Below, in pieces: positions 33,189-44,318 of a stretch of DNA of 64,000 bases (within the stretch, counting starts at the first letter, position 1; every line of letters begins with the position of its first letter). A program made the translations under genes and the position numbers. The notes under the pieces are model-generated. The model made no database searches and was not told the origin of the DNA. It saw only the letters and a list, made by a program, of their open reading frames with translations. The stretch is taken from assembly GCF_002127325.2 (NCBI RefSeq), contig NC_035433.2, positions 13,674,111-13,738,110 of the forward strand, written 5' to 3'. The stretch is from Helianthus annuus (taxonomy: Eukaryota; Streptophyta; Magnoliopsida; Asterales; Asteraceae).

Positions 33189-35097
33189 AACTCCCCCTTG
33201 ACAATAGCTTCATAAAAACTTTGTCTTCAGTCTTCTTGCAGTCATCACGTAGTCTTGCACAGTCTTTGGTCTTTGGATAGCTTCAGCTTCAACAGCTTCT
33301 GTCAGCAACAGACTCCCCCTAAGCTGATGCATCCAATCACCAAATCTTCAAGACGTTAGCACTTGAGTAAACTCCAATTTAGCATTTGAATAACAATCTT
33401 CAAATTCTTCAACTTTGTCAGCAATGTAGAAAGGAAGTTCTACCATGCATCCAATCAAACTCTCATCTTCACACTTCACAGCAATTTCTCAGCAACAAAC
33501 CGCTTCAATCTGTATACTATAAAACAAACATCTCGAGAAACCATAAGAATTTTTCAACAAAGTTAAATAAATTGTTATTTTTCAAGAGATAGTTAAACTG
33601 TATCATAGATTAAGCATTTTCAACTTATCACCAACACGCAAAACTTTTTGTTCAACACAGAAGAACCTGTCTGATTTAAAATTTTGAACTCACTTTCTAA
33701 CACCGTCTCCCCCTATCAGTAACAATTCCTCCACGAATAACAGTTTTCCGTACGTTAAGAATTTTAAACAGAAAAAGACACTATTTTTGGATTTTTATAT
33801 TTTTCTGAAAGCAAATAAATACAAAAGCAATAAACACTCTATTTTTGTGAGAATCACTGGTAAGAAGATCATATCAGCACAATCAAACTGTTTCACACAA
33901 TTAGTTAATTCTTTATTTAATTTTTAGTGAAAAGCAGTTCAAGACGATTACCAGTATGTTTGTCCATTTAAACAAAATGCATGAACATTTCAAGTACCAT
34001 TACCATATGATACGTTAAGGTAATTTTATTTACTGAAATACAAGCGTGTCCCACTTTAGGATATACCCCCGCGATCAAGGTATACACAAAAATTCATCGT
34101 AGTAGGTGGTATACTGATGTCATCCTTTAAGATATCCTGACTGTGTCTAGGTCTGCATATAATCTGTTGTATCATGTTTTGATTTCTTAACAATGAACAC
34201 CCAAATAAATACTAATCAAATCCTGGAAATATAAACAACACACTCTATCATGCAAGTATCTTCCGTACCACATATTTCACAAGTGCAATCCAGATTTCTG
34301 AAATCTTAACTGGGATAGGTTGAGAAGAGAACAAAATAGATCTTTTGCAGAGATGGTATAATATACAGATCAAATGAGTTTTTTTCTCAATTTGATATAG
34401 GTTTCTTGGGTTTCTTTTGGGCACTTGAGGGCCTCTTTCGGGTGTACTAGATCTATAGCGCGACAACATACAGCTAGGTCAGCATGTATCTGGATGCAGC
34501 AGAAGCTGCCGTTGCCTAGCACCTCCAGGTCAGCATATATCTGGATGCAACAGAGGAGGTACACGACTTTTTTCAGAGACGATTTCAGAATCAGATCAAA
34601 ATTGTATGTATCGGGACAACATACAGACATTCAAATAGAAATGAGTTAATTCCAAGTGACTCTCTTTCCTGAGGTCATGTACAATTTTAGTTCTGAATAG
34701 AAAGACAGCCAAGATATCCCCAAATGAAAAAACAGTATAAAGACCAAAAACTTCAGATATTGACAATCTATCAACGCAAGAATTAAGGTCATTAAACCAT
34801 ACACCACTGATGTGTTCCCCACTCATACTCAATTCATTTAGGTTTATATCACATTGGTAAGTTGATTATTTCATGCTTTTCGCCTACTGGTACATCGTAT
34901 GATGAAGCTGCTATCACACTTAAGCAATTTTGGTTCAATTTCAGTGTGACAGTCTAACTTGCTGATGTACTATCATTTCTTCTTTTTCACACAGTGATAA
35001 CTCATTTTTGATTTTCTATTTTTTTATGCTTTTGATTTTTCAATTTTTTGTATTTTTGATTTTTAAGAAAAACAGTAAACTATTAACAAAATTCTTA
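33189..35097 (-). other. Copia-D 3' non-coding region with polypurine tract
   Basis: Starts with the polypurine tract (sense TCAAGGGGGAGTT, 33189-33202) and extends about 1.9 kb to the RNase H end. AT-rich, only short frames. It contains GGTCAGCATGTATCTGGATG direct repeats (34472, 34529) and a CCCCCGCGATCAAGGTA segment (34067) also present in Copia-G (45975), so this long 3' region is a family feature. I see no envelope-like frame. Confidence 0.65.
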
Positions 35098-35310
35098 TGA
35101 AAAACCAGTTATTCAGGATTCCTCATCCCGTTGAGTTCGACTAAATGTTCAAAGCGAGCCCTGTCAAAAGCTTTAGTATAAAGATCTGCCAGGTTATCTT
35201 CTGTGTCGACTCAACACTTTGAACTTCAATTTAAATCATTTAATATATATAAATCAACAATCTCACATTCCCCGTCATGTGCCTAGAGCAGCCACTATCA
35301 ACATAAGTTG
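35098..35310 (-). pseudogene. Copia-D pol remnant: protease motif joined to RNase H tail
   Basis: In sense order, the protease active site DSGCSRHMTG is encoded at about 35250-35300. Shortly after it comes NLADLYTKAFDRARFEHLV (35110-35215), the C-terminal end of copia RNase H. Integrase and RT have been removed by an internal deletion. Confidence 0.75.
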
Positions 35311-35351
35311 ATAATCCTCGTTAGCAGCTCCTGCACACACTAACTAAGAAA

Positions 35352-35718
35352 TCAGTTAGATTGGGGGACCCAAGCCTTAATGGTCTTGGGTCGTCCAAAT
35401 TCACCAACTATTTGAACATCCATCCAATATCCATTACTCCTAACTGGAGTCTTGGATCTTAGACCTATTGGAATTTGATTTTGATTTCCACTAGGTCTTT
35501 GGTCCTGAGGGTTCCTATATATATTTGGACTATTTGACCTTTGGAAATTTTGATTTTGAAACCTTGAATTTTGATTCCAAGAAGCATTATTGTTGTAATT
35601 TCTAAAGCCATTGTTATAAAAAGTTCGACCACCATTATTCTGGTATCGATTTTGATATTGACCTTGACTTCTGAAATTATTTGAATTATAATTGTTCATT
35701 CTAGGTGAATTGCTTCTA
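35352..35718 (-). pseudogene. Copia-D gag C-terminal part
   Basis: An Asn/Gln/Arg-rich frame with FRSQGQYQNRYQNN, NQNQIPIGLRSKTP and the end KAWVPQSN followed by TGA. The end resembles Copia-G gag (AWVPVSN then TAA). It is cut at about 35718 by Tekay-F; its knuckle-containing N-terminal continuation is at 44319-44500. Confidence 0.75.
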
Positions 35719-35968
35719 GACTATAACCAGTACAGTGCTCAACGATCCACAACGACGCCTCGCTCCACGTGCAAGACTCAACATCCTAGGTAATAAGGTT
35801 TATGTCTATTGCCTACATGCTAGAATTACATAGAACTTTGCTCGTGGTATGCTTAGATTACATTGCCTAATATTCGTTATTGCTTGAGAAAACTTGTGTG
35901 CTTACTCTCTTCTGTCATCGCACTATTCGCGAACCTCTCTCACTTACGTTACATTTGCTATGAAGATC

Positions 35969-37205
35969 ATGACCGGACGTATCAACTTGACTCAAGCCCG
36001 AATGACGTCTCTCATTAACGAACGAGTTGCTGCGGCACTTGCAGCCATACAAGCAGGAGGTATACCCTGCAGTTGTGACTCACACTAGGATCTTTAGATC
36101 CTACACTCCTAAACTAACTCTTGTATTTAACCTTGTCCTATTCTTATACACAATAGGTCAACACGCTCAGCCACCTGTTTGCACCTTCAAAAATCTCAAG
36201 GATTGCCGACCTAGTACCTTCAGTGGTACTGAGGGAGTTGTAGGCCTCCTCCATTGGTTCGAGAGGCTCGAAACTGACTTTGAGGTGCATGATTGCCCTG
36301 AGTCTCGTAGAGTAAAGTTTGCTACTGGAACACTCGAAGGTGCTGCATTAACCTGGTGGGAAGCGCAGGTTCAAATGTTAGGGCTGGAACGAGTTTAAGG
36401 ACCTAATTAAGGAAGAGTTTTGAAGTCGGGAAGACATCCACAATCTAGAGGTGGAGTTCCTCAACTTACAGATGGCGGGGTCAGAAATTGAGGCTTATAC
36501 GAAGAGATCAAATGAATTAGCCACATTTTGTCCCACTATGGTAGACCCTCCCACCAAACGCATCGAACTATATCTCAAGGGCCTGGTGCCAAAAATTCAG
36601 GGTCATGTGACCGCAGCTAATCTTGGCACTATCCAGCAAGTCACTCGGCTTGCTCATCGTCTCATAGACCAGGCAGTAGAACAAAGCAAACTACCGAAAC
36701 GTGTTAAAGCTGCCACTACATGTGCTTCTGGTGACAACAAACGCAAGTGGGATGGAAACCTGAACAAGGGATTAATTCCGGTTCAGCCTCTGGCGCAGCA
36801 GCAAAAGATAGATGACTACCAGAGTCCCAGTCAGCAGTTTTCTGGTAGTCGTGGGCAGAGTGGATATCGAGGAAATCATCCAAAGTGTAACAGATGCAAT
36901 AGGCACCACAGCGGTCAATGCAACAAGGGTCGTTGTCAAAGGTGTCTCAAGATAGGTCATGAAGCTAAGGATTGTCGGAGCTCACGTCCTGTAACTCAAG
37001 AACAGCAATGGCCGCCTCAATCTCCACGGAATCAGCAGCAACAACAGAGTTTTAAAGGATTTTTTCTGTGTGATGCTAAAGATCACTACAAGAGACATTG
37101 CCCGCAAATAAACCAGGACCAGATTCAGAACCGCGACCATGGAAACAGGGACGACAATGGGGATAGCATTGGGAGGAACAATGGAAACAATGACGCAGGG
37201 GCCGC
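35969..37205 (+). pseudogene. Tekay-F gag with predicted intron
   Basis: Exon 1 begins at ATG 35969 (MTGRINLTQAR; an in-frame ATG three codons earlier is possible) and ends at 36059. The intron is 36060-36156. Exon 2 has QHAQPPVCTFKN and the capsid domain (GLLHWFERLE, ALTWWEAQVQ). A frame break at about 36380 and a TGA at 36421-36423 follow. Then come SEIEAYTKRSNELATF and RLAHRLIDQAVEQ. Zinc-binding stretches CNRCNRHHSGQCNKGRC and CQRCLKIGHEAKDC come next, plus a degenerate CDAKDHYKRHC. Confidence 0.85.
36060..36156 (+). other. Predicted gag intron of Tekay-F (97 bp)
   Basis: Donor GCAGGAG/GTATACCCTG, acceptor TATACACAATAG/GTCAACACG, with TTTAACC upstream of the acceptor as a possible branch point. 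Splicing joins AGG to QHAQPP in frame; without splicing a TAG follows soon. Confidence 0.75.
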
Positions 37206-40200
37206 ATGTACGTGATTGGTCAGGGTGACGCAAGGAGCGATCCTAACGTAATAATGGGTAAGTTTCTTCTCGACGACTTTTATGTTACTATATTGTTTGA
37301 TTCGGGTGCGGATACTAGTTATGTGTCTTTGAAAGTCAGCCAAATGTTAAAACGTGCACCAACTCCCTTAAACACCAAACATGTCGTAGAGTTAGCTAAT
37401 GGTAAAAGCCTAGGGGCCACACACGTAGTTCAGGATTGTAATCTTATCCTCGCTGGTCAGACTTTCTCCATCGACCTCATTCCTATAGTTCTGGGTAGTT
37501 TCGACATCGTCGTTGGTATGGGTTGGTTATCCAAGCAGCAAGCAGAGATCCTATGTAAAGAAAAGATCATCCGTATTCCCCGTTCTGGTAAAGAACCTCT
37601 CGAAGTTCAAGGCGACAAGAGTGGTGCTGTGGTTGGCATCATCTCCTTCCTGAAGGCTCAGAAATGTTTACGAAAGGGTCACACTGCCATTTTGGCACTT
37701 GTTACTGATGCATCAACAAAAGAGAAGAGAATAGAGGATATCCCAGTTGTACGCGAATTTCCTCAAGTGTTTCCTGAAGATTTACCTAGTCTACCGTCTC
37801 ATTGCCAGGTCGAGTTTCAAATCGAGCTAGCTCCTGGAGCAGCACCTATAGCTCGCGCATCATATCGATTAGATCCAACTGAACTGGAAGAACTGTCAAA
37901 GCAATTGCAAGAGCTCTTGGATAAGGGCTTTATACGTCCTAGCTCTTCGCCTTGGGGAGCTCCAGTACTGTTTGTGAAGAAGAAAGATGGAACTTTCAGG
38001 ATGTGCATTGATTACCGCGAACTGAACAAGGTCACAGTGAAGTACCGCTACCCTCTTCCACGTATTGACGACTTATTCGACCAGTTGCAGGGGTCGAGTT
38101 ACTACTCAAAGATTGATCTGAGGTCAGGTTACCATCAGCTGAGAGTCCGGGATGAGGACGTCTCTAAGACAGCATTCAGAACTCGATACGGCCACTACGA
38201 GTTTCTAGCCATGCCGTTCGGGCTAACGAACGCGCCTGCAGTTTTCATGGATCTTATGAACAGGGTGTGCAAACCCTATCTAGACAAGTTCGTGATTGTT
38301 TTCATCGACGACGCGGCCACTACGAGTTTCTAGTCATGTCGTTCGGGCTAACGAACGCGCCTGTAGTTTTCATGGATCTTATGAACAGGGTGTGCAAACC
38401 CTATCTAGACAAGTTCGTGATTGTTTTCATCGACGACAATCTGATCTTCTCCAAGAGTCAGGAGGAACACGAGCAGCACCTGCGTCTTATCTTGGAACTT
38501 CTTCGAAAGGAACAACTGTACGCCAAGTTTTCAAAATGCGACTTCTGGCTTCGTGAAGTCCACTTCCTAGGCCATGTGGTAAACAAGGATGGGATTCATG
38601 TTGATCCATCCAAGGTAGATTCGACCAGGAACTGGCCTGCACCGCGTACACCAACGGAAATACGCCAATTCTTGGGTTTGGCGGGTTATTACAGACGGTT
38701 CATCAAAGACTTCTCAAAGATTGAACAGCCGCTTACCCTACTGACACAGAAGGGTGTCACCTATCGTTGGGGTAATCCCCAGGAAACCGATTTTCAGCAC
38801 TTAAAGGATAGACTTTGCAGTGCACCTATTCTCTCATTGCCAGAGGGCACGGACGATTTTGTGGTCTATTGTGACGCATCGATACAGGGGCTTGGTTGTG
38901 TATTGATGCAGTGGGATAAAGTTATTGCATATGCGTCACGTCAACTCAAGATTCACGAGCGGAACTACAGGACGCACGATTTAGAGCTGGGAGCTGTTGT
39001 TTTTGCACTTAAGATATGGCGACACTACCTGTACGGTACCAAGTGCACAATCTACACCGATCACAGGAGTCTCGAGCATATCTTCAAGCAGAAGGAATTG
39101 AACATGCGTCAACGGCGATGGGTCGAGCTGCTCAATGATTACGAATGCGCCATCAAGTACTATCCAGGCAAAGCCAACGTTGTGGCGGATGCCCTTAGTC
39201 GAAAAGATGCTACACCTAGGCGTGTACGAGCCTTACAACTCACAATTCAGTCTAGTCTTCCTGCTTAGATACGAGATGCTCAGGTAGAAGCATTGAAACC
39301 AGAAAACGTCAGGGCTAAAGCCTTACGCGGCTCAAGGCAGCGATTAGAACAAAGGGAAGATGGCGCCTACTACGTAACAGGACGCATTTGGGTTCCACAT
39401 TATGGCAATTTACGCGAGCTGGTAATGGATGAAGCTCACAAGTCTCGCTACTCGGTACATCCAGGTTCGGATAAAATGTACCACGATCTCAGAACAACAT
39501 ATTGGTGGCCTAGCATGAAGGCCCACATAGCAACTTACGTCGGCAAGTGTTTGACCTGTGCAAGGGTCAAGACGGAGTACCAGAAACCCACAGGCCTACT
39601 TCAGCAACCCAGGATACCACAGTGGAAATGGGAAGAAATTTCCATGGATTTTGTTACTGGTCTACCTAGATCCCAGTGTGGGAATGATACTATTTGGGTG
39701 ATCGTAGATCGACTCACAAAGTCTGCTCATTTCTTAGCTATCAAAGAAACGGATAAGTTCTCTACTTTAGCAGACATCTACTTGAAAGAAGTTGTTTCGA
39801 GGCACGGAGTGCCAACTTCTATAATTTCGGATCGGGATGCACGATTCACTTCAGAACTATGGCAAGCGATGCACAAATCTTTTGGCTCTCGGTTAGATAT
39901 GAGCACAGCTTATCACCCTCAGACGGATGGGCAGTCTGAGCGCACTATTCAAACCCTAGAAGACATGCTTCGGGCGTGTGTCATCGATTTTGGCAACAGC
40001 TGGGAAAAACATCTCCCGTTAGTGGAGTTTTCGTACAATAACAGTTACCACACCAGCATTCAAGCCGCTCCATTTGAGGCATTGTACGGACGTAAATGCC
40101 AGTCACCTCTTTGTTGGGCAGAGGTGGGGGATAGTCAGATCACAGGTCCAGAAATGGTAGTTGATGCTACTGAACGAATTGCACAGATACGACAACGCAT

Positions 40201-40759
40201 GGCGGCAGCTCGCGACCGTCAGAAAAGTTACGCTGATAAACGCAGAAAACCGCTCGAGTTCCAAGTTGGGGATCGAGTGCTACTCAAAGTCTCACCCTGG
40301 AAGGGTGTGGTTCGTTTTGGTAAACAAGGCAAGCTCAATCCGCGGTATGTTGGACCTTTCAAAATCACTGAAAGAATAGGCAAAGTAGCCTACAGACTGA
40401 ACCTACCAGCTGAACTCGGTACAGTTCACAATGTTTTCCATGTGTCGAATCTGAAGAAGTGTCTGTCAGATGAGACCCTCATAGTTCCTTTGAAGGAACT
40501 CACTATCGACGAGCGGTTGCAGTTCGTCGAGGAACCAGTTGAAATCACGGACCGGGATGTTAAGGTCCTCAAGAACACCAGAATAACTCTTGTGCGAGTT
40601 CGTTGGAACTCCCGTCGTGGACCAGAGTACACCTGGGAACGAGAAGACCAAATGGAACTCAAGTATACCCAGTTATTCGGAAACCGTGCAACCACTACTG
40701 AGGCTGAAGCTACTGCAGAATTTCGAGACGAAATTCCAAATCAACGGGGGATGATGTGA
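37206..40759 (+). pseudogene. Tekay-F pol: protease, RT, RNase H, integrase, chromodomain
   Basis: [10 protein letters not shown] and protease [10 protein letters not shown] (about 37300) are followed by RT with CIDYRELNK and FIDD at 38301-38312. A 125-bp tandem duplication (38189-38313 and 38314-38438) shifts the frame and repeats the FIDD box (38426-38437). RNase H (YCDASIQ, TDHRSLE, VADALSR) and a TAG at 39266-39268 where Tekay-B has CAG come next. The integrase finger ([21 protein letters not shown]), core ([26 protein letters not shown]) and chromodomain-like end ([16 protein letters not shown]) follow, stopping at TGA 40757-40759. Otherwise close to Tekay-B throughout. Confidence 0.9.
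38189..38438 (+). repeat. 125-bp tandem duplication in Tekay-F RT
   Basis: Two direct copies from CGGCCACTACGAGTTTCTAG to TTCATCGACGAC, differing at a few bases (for example GCCATGCCG against GTCATGTCG). 125 is not a multiple of three, so RT is frame-shifted at its catalytic motif. Confidence 0.93.
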
Positions 40760-40855
40760 CACCCCAGGAAAACCAGCAAATGATACAACTTACCTAGCTT
40801 CCTCAGTAACCGCAAGCTAAATTTCGGGACGAAATTTCTTTCAAGTTGGGGATAA
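40720..40855 (+). other. Polypurine tract of Tekay-F and an upstream duplicate
   Basis: The real tract TTGGGGATAA (40846-40855) sits directly before the LTR. About 100 bp upstream GACGAAATTCCAAATCAACG continues into GGGGATGATGTGACACCCC (40727-40765), an imperfect copy of the tract plus LTR start (GACGAAATTTCTTTCAAGTT, then GGGGATAATGTGACAACTC). Tekay-B has the same arrangement. Confidence 0.75.
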
Positions 40856-41442
40856 TGTGACAACTCGAGTTTCCAAGATTCCACTTTCGCATTTATTGCA
40901 CGTTCACTGTTTGTTTAGTTGTTTACTTGCACAATTGGTTTGCTTTGTAACTGTATATGTTTTGGTTCGATAAAGTGTATTGTAATTGTGCATGGTTATG
41001 TGTTACATATGAAAGATTTGACAAATGCATGAACTTGGTGATGAAACTGTAAATTGTGTTGTGATGGGTGTGCTTTATGTAAAAGGTGATACTTAAGGGT
41101 GAGTAGAGTAGTTAGTGAAACCTTAACAACTCTTAACCCTAATCCCCTTCACTAATCATCTCACAAACCATCATACGTATATTCAAGATTTCTCTACAAC
41201 CCTCTCTTGCAATCATCTTCTTTCTCATTGGCACAACTTCTCTTGCATCAATCTTGATCTTTCAATCCATTTAGAATCAATCTAAGGACTTGATTGATTT
41301 CTTGAGAGCACATAGTTTAGCATATCGAGCAAACCAAGGTGAGTTCACACTCCTTACCAAGGCATGGGATTCCCGGGGATTGGGAATGGCTTGAATGATG
41401 GAATTGAACGATTTCTCGTACTTACACGATTGCTAGACTATC

Positions 41443-41460
41443 TACCATGGTCCTCGGGTT
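41443..41460. repeat. Target duplication of half-LINE-2 (left copy)
   Basis: TACCATGGTCCTCGGGTT, 18 bp, repeated exactly at 43592-43609. Confidence 0.95.
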
Positions 41461-43591
41461 TTTTTTTTGGGTAAAGGGTTACCCCGGTGAATCTATTAAA
41501 AATGCAACCGCAAATAAGTACAAGTAGTGTGGATGTGTTCCACACTAATTCATATACAGGACATGCCCCGTATATGTAGAACAAAATAAAAACCAATGAC
41601 CTATAACACCCCATAACCTAGTCTACTATACATCATGACAAGACATCTAGTAGACAAAACAAAGCAAAAACACAATCATAATCCTCAACCACCATCATCA
41701 AATATAAAGTAGCCGCAAAACAGCAGCCCCTTCAGACGAAAAGCAGACAGCCTATCCATTAGAGAACTTGGAAGAAGAGGTGCTTGCCCCTGCTTTTGAA
41801 GAGGAAGGATGAATACCCGATGTCATAAATTTACTAGTTTCATTGTAGACTTCTTCAACCACCTCCTCATCCGATTCCTCCCTGTCACTTGACAGCTTCT
41901 TCTCCACTCGACCCACAGTGGTACCTCCCTGCTTACCATTACCATCATCGTCCTTAAGGATGTCAAACGGGTTTGATGTTGAAACCTGGTTATTCACCGG
42001 ACTCCTCAAGGACGATTCTGGTTTAGGCTTGACTACTGGTCTATACACCACCTTCGGCTTCTGATTTTTCATAGGGATACCTTGATTATTAACTTTCTTT
42101 TTCTTATTACCCACATCCTGAAAATCATCATTATTCTTCCCAGAGTCCCCACTTGAAGTCACCTGAGGGTTCTTTGGGCATGAGCGATCATCATGACCAA
42201 ACACACAGCAAGAGGAGCATCTAAGAGGCTCCCAATCATACTCAATTTTGATCTCTACCTTTGAAAAACCATTACCATCCAAGGATGGAATTGCAACAGT
42301 AATACTCTTCTTTAACTCAGCCTCTGCCTGAACCTCAATAAGTGCTCTAGCATAACTGCTTCTTCCCCAAGATTCAGCACACATCGTGGCAGTGTACGAA
42401 TCCAACATCTTAGGATTACCAATTTTAGAAGCAACCAAGCTAAGACCATCTTCGGTAAAAGCCGCTAACGGCACATCATGCATCTTGACCCAAACCGGAA
42501 CAGCCTTAATATCCTCTTTTTCCATCTTTAAAGTAGGCGACCATTCTCTCAAAATTATCGGAACGTTTCTGATCAACCAAGGCCCGTCCTCTAGCATTCG
42601 GTTCATCCCTTCCATAGTACTAAACTTAAAGAAAAAGAACCTATTTGCATTCATCATTAGCCGTGACAACCCATATTTAACCCAGTTGTTTTTAGCGCAA
42701 TAATCGACCACCGGAAAAGCCAACCGTTTACCAAGAAAATATCCGTACAAAGTATTAGCATACCTATCATTGACTTGTTGAACTGATGTCAACGGGATAA
42801 CAACATCAGCACCCTCAACAGTTTCAGAGGATTCCATCGCCCTAAAGTTCACCTTAGCATTTTCCTTGGCGTTCTTAACAATGTTTGCAAAAGATGTAGG
42901 CTTTGCAACCCCCGCGCTTCGTGAATTACCTTGTGTATCCGACACATTCATACCATCCCGACCTGACAGAGACGCAAATCCCATATTGGAAAAATCCCAG
43001 CAGCCTTCCGGTTGCTGAACATACGGCTTTTCAAACCTCCCATGATCAGCCGATAATTCCACACCATTGAGACCAGTTGCTGATGAGCCCAGATTATCCG
43101 ATTGAACTGGTACAGTGACCTTTGTGAGTTCATCGATGATGTTTATTCCACGTTTTGGCTGCACAGTATTACCATCAACATCCAGGAGACGATCAGCAAT
43201 CTGTTTGAACGACAAAGCCGGCCTTCCACCAGATTTCAGTCTATCATCCATTTACCCGTTAACAACTCTCTATAAACCTACTGTAAAGAAAAAACCACGA
43301 AGCCCCAAGAAACCTAACGAACCAGATGACCACAAATCAAAAGAGACCCGAAACCCTAAACTAGCTGATGCCCTAATCCATGAATGTTACAAATCGGACC
43401 GAGAAATTGATAAATCAAGGTTGATCGATCGAAAAATCGATCCAATATGCTTGAAACAAGGGAGACGGCGGCGATTGAAAAGAAAAACCCTAGCCGACAA
43501 AACAAAAAAAATTCGCAAACCAGAATTGAGAATTAGATGTTTGAATCTCTAATCCCTAATCTGATCTTGATGAATTAGGGTTTTTTCGGTA
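41461..43591 (-). mobile_element. Half-LINE-2: complete ORF1-only non-LTR retrotransposon
   Basis: A 2.13-kb minus-strand insertion in the Tekay-F LTR with a perfect 18-bp target duplication, so both ends are exact. Order in sense: 5' UTR about 340 bp, intact ORF1 (499 codons), 3' UTR about 290 bp ending in GGGTAAAGGGTTACCCCGGT-type tail and A8. No endonuclease or RT. The 3' end matches half-LINE-1 over most of its length and the ORF2-bearing LINE at 1371 over the terminal segment. Confidence 0.93.
41752..43251 (-). CDS. Half-LINE-2 ORF1 protein: DUF4283 and CCHC zinc knuckle
   Basis: 499 codons from ATG 43251-43249 (MDDRLKSGG) to the stop at 41752, with no break. Residues about 1-130 are variable and polar. 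Residues about 135-330 form the DUF4283 domain (NTLYGYFLGKR, NRFFFFKFST, DGPWLIRNVP, VWVKMHDVPL, WGRSSYARALIEV). CSSCCVFGHDDRSC (about 345-358) is a C-x2-C-x4-H-x4-C knuckle. A Lys/Pro-rich linker and acidic segment follow, ending TSSSKFSNG. This architecture is the ORF1 of plant LINEs, expected to coat element RNA and assist target-primed reverse transcription. Being intact while lacking an ORF2 partner, it could supply only the RNA-binding function, with RT provided in trans. Confidence 0.9.
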   Translation of the reverse strand: MDDRLKSGGRPALSFKQIADRLLDVDGNTVQPKRGINIIDELTKVTVPVQSDNLGSSATGLNGVELSADHGRFEKPYVQQPEGCWDFSNMGFASLSGRDGMNVSDTQGNSRSAGVAKPTSFANIVKNAKENAKVNFRAMESSETVEGADVVIPLTSVQQVNDRYANTLYGYFLGKRLAFPVVDYCAKNNWVKYGLSRLMMNANRFFFFKFSTMEGMNRMLEDGPWLIRNVPIILREWSPTLKMEKEDIKAVPVWVKMHDVPLAAFTEDGLSLVASKIGNPKMLDSYTATMCAESWGRSSYARALIEVQAEAELKKSITVAIPSLDGNGFSKVEIKIEYDWEPLRCSSCCVFGHDDRSCPKNPQVTSSGDSGKNNDDFQDVGNKKKKVNNQGIPMKNQKPKVVYRPVVKPKPESSLRSPVNNQVSTSNPFDILKDDDGNGKQGGTTVGRVEKKLSSDREESDEEVVEEVYNETSKFMTSGIHPSSSKAGASTSSSKFSNG

Positions 43592-43609
43592 TACCATGGT
43601 CCTCGGGTT
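43592..43609. repeat. Target duplication of half-LINE-2 (right copy)
   Basis: Exact copy of the 18-bp duplication at 41443-41460. Confidence 0.95.
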
Positions 43610-43860
43610 AAGCAGGACACTTACGTAAAACCTACGTAAACAAGTACATAATACTGTCTTCCGGAGTCAGGAAGGACACTTATGTAAAACCTACGTAAAC
43701 TCACACATGCTACTGTCTTCCGGAGTCAGGAAGGACACTTACGTAAAACCTACGTCAACCCCACGTGTACCACTGTCCTCGGGTACAGAAGGACACTTAC
43801 GTAAAACCTACGTAAAGCTTGTACGTACTACTATTCTCGGGTTAAGAAGAACACTTATGG
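43601..43860. repeat. CACTTACGTAAAACCTACGT minisatellite in Tekay-F LTR
   Basis: About four to five units of roughly 63 bp, each with AGGACACTTACGTAAAACCT then ACGTAAAC, separated by TACTGTCTTCCGGAGTCAGG-like text. It matches, in opposite orientation, the array at 9835-10065. Confidence 0.88.
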
Positions 43861-44318
43861 TTACGAATAGTCTAGTGTATATGCAAACATGGGAAGCCCC
43901 CACTAATAGAACATACTATCGGCCTAGTAGAGCCACATGTGACGAAAGGAACTTACTAATACAAACTTACTTACTGTGAACTCGCTCAACTAGTTGTTGA
44001 CTCTCTGTTACATGCCTTGCAGGTCGTTAGGTATACATGGAGCTTGCACTGGGAGGCGCGGTTGTTGTGGACAAGGATCGTGAATGCTTGATTAAACCTT
44101 ATGACATTACATACTTTATTTATGTTGGGCTTTTACTCATATGCTTCCGCTAAACGTTGAATTTATACTTATGTTTTGAACACCTTTCATATGGATTGGT
44201 TTGGTTAATTTATATTTACTTTTACTATATACATTGTTCTATATGATTGGTGGCTTGATCCTGGTCAGTCACGCTCCCAAGCGGTGTTACTCCACGTGTG
44301 GATTTTGGGGGTGTGACA

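Larger units (their letters stand above)
35719..44318 (+). mobile_element. Tekay-F: Ty3/gypsy chromovirus in Copia-D, 5' LTR missing
   Basis: Plus strand: leader (from GACTATAACC, which in Tekay-C lies about 60 nt after the primer-binding site), gag with intron, pol and 3' LTR (40856-44318, interrupted by half-LINE-2). The 5' LTR and primer-binding site are absent, so a deletion joined the leader directly to Copia-D gag. Right flank TACAT. Confidence 0.9.
40856..44318 (+). repeat. 3' LTR of Tekay-F, interrupted by half-LINE-2
   Basis: TGTGACAACTCGAG...GATTTTGGGGGTGTGACA; about 1.3 kb without the LINE. It holds a minisatellite (43601-43860) related to that of Tekay-B but lacks the long upstream motif array seen in Tekay-A, -B and -C. 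A predicted intron runs from GTGAGTTCAC (41339) to CCTTGCAG (44022). Confidence 0.9.

Noticed and set aside
33189..35097. Envelope-like gene after copia RNase H
   Set aside because: Some SIRE-type elements have one, but here only short interrupted frames without signal peptide or membrane segments are visible.
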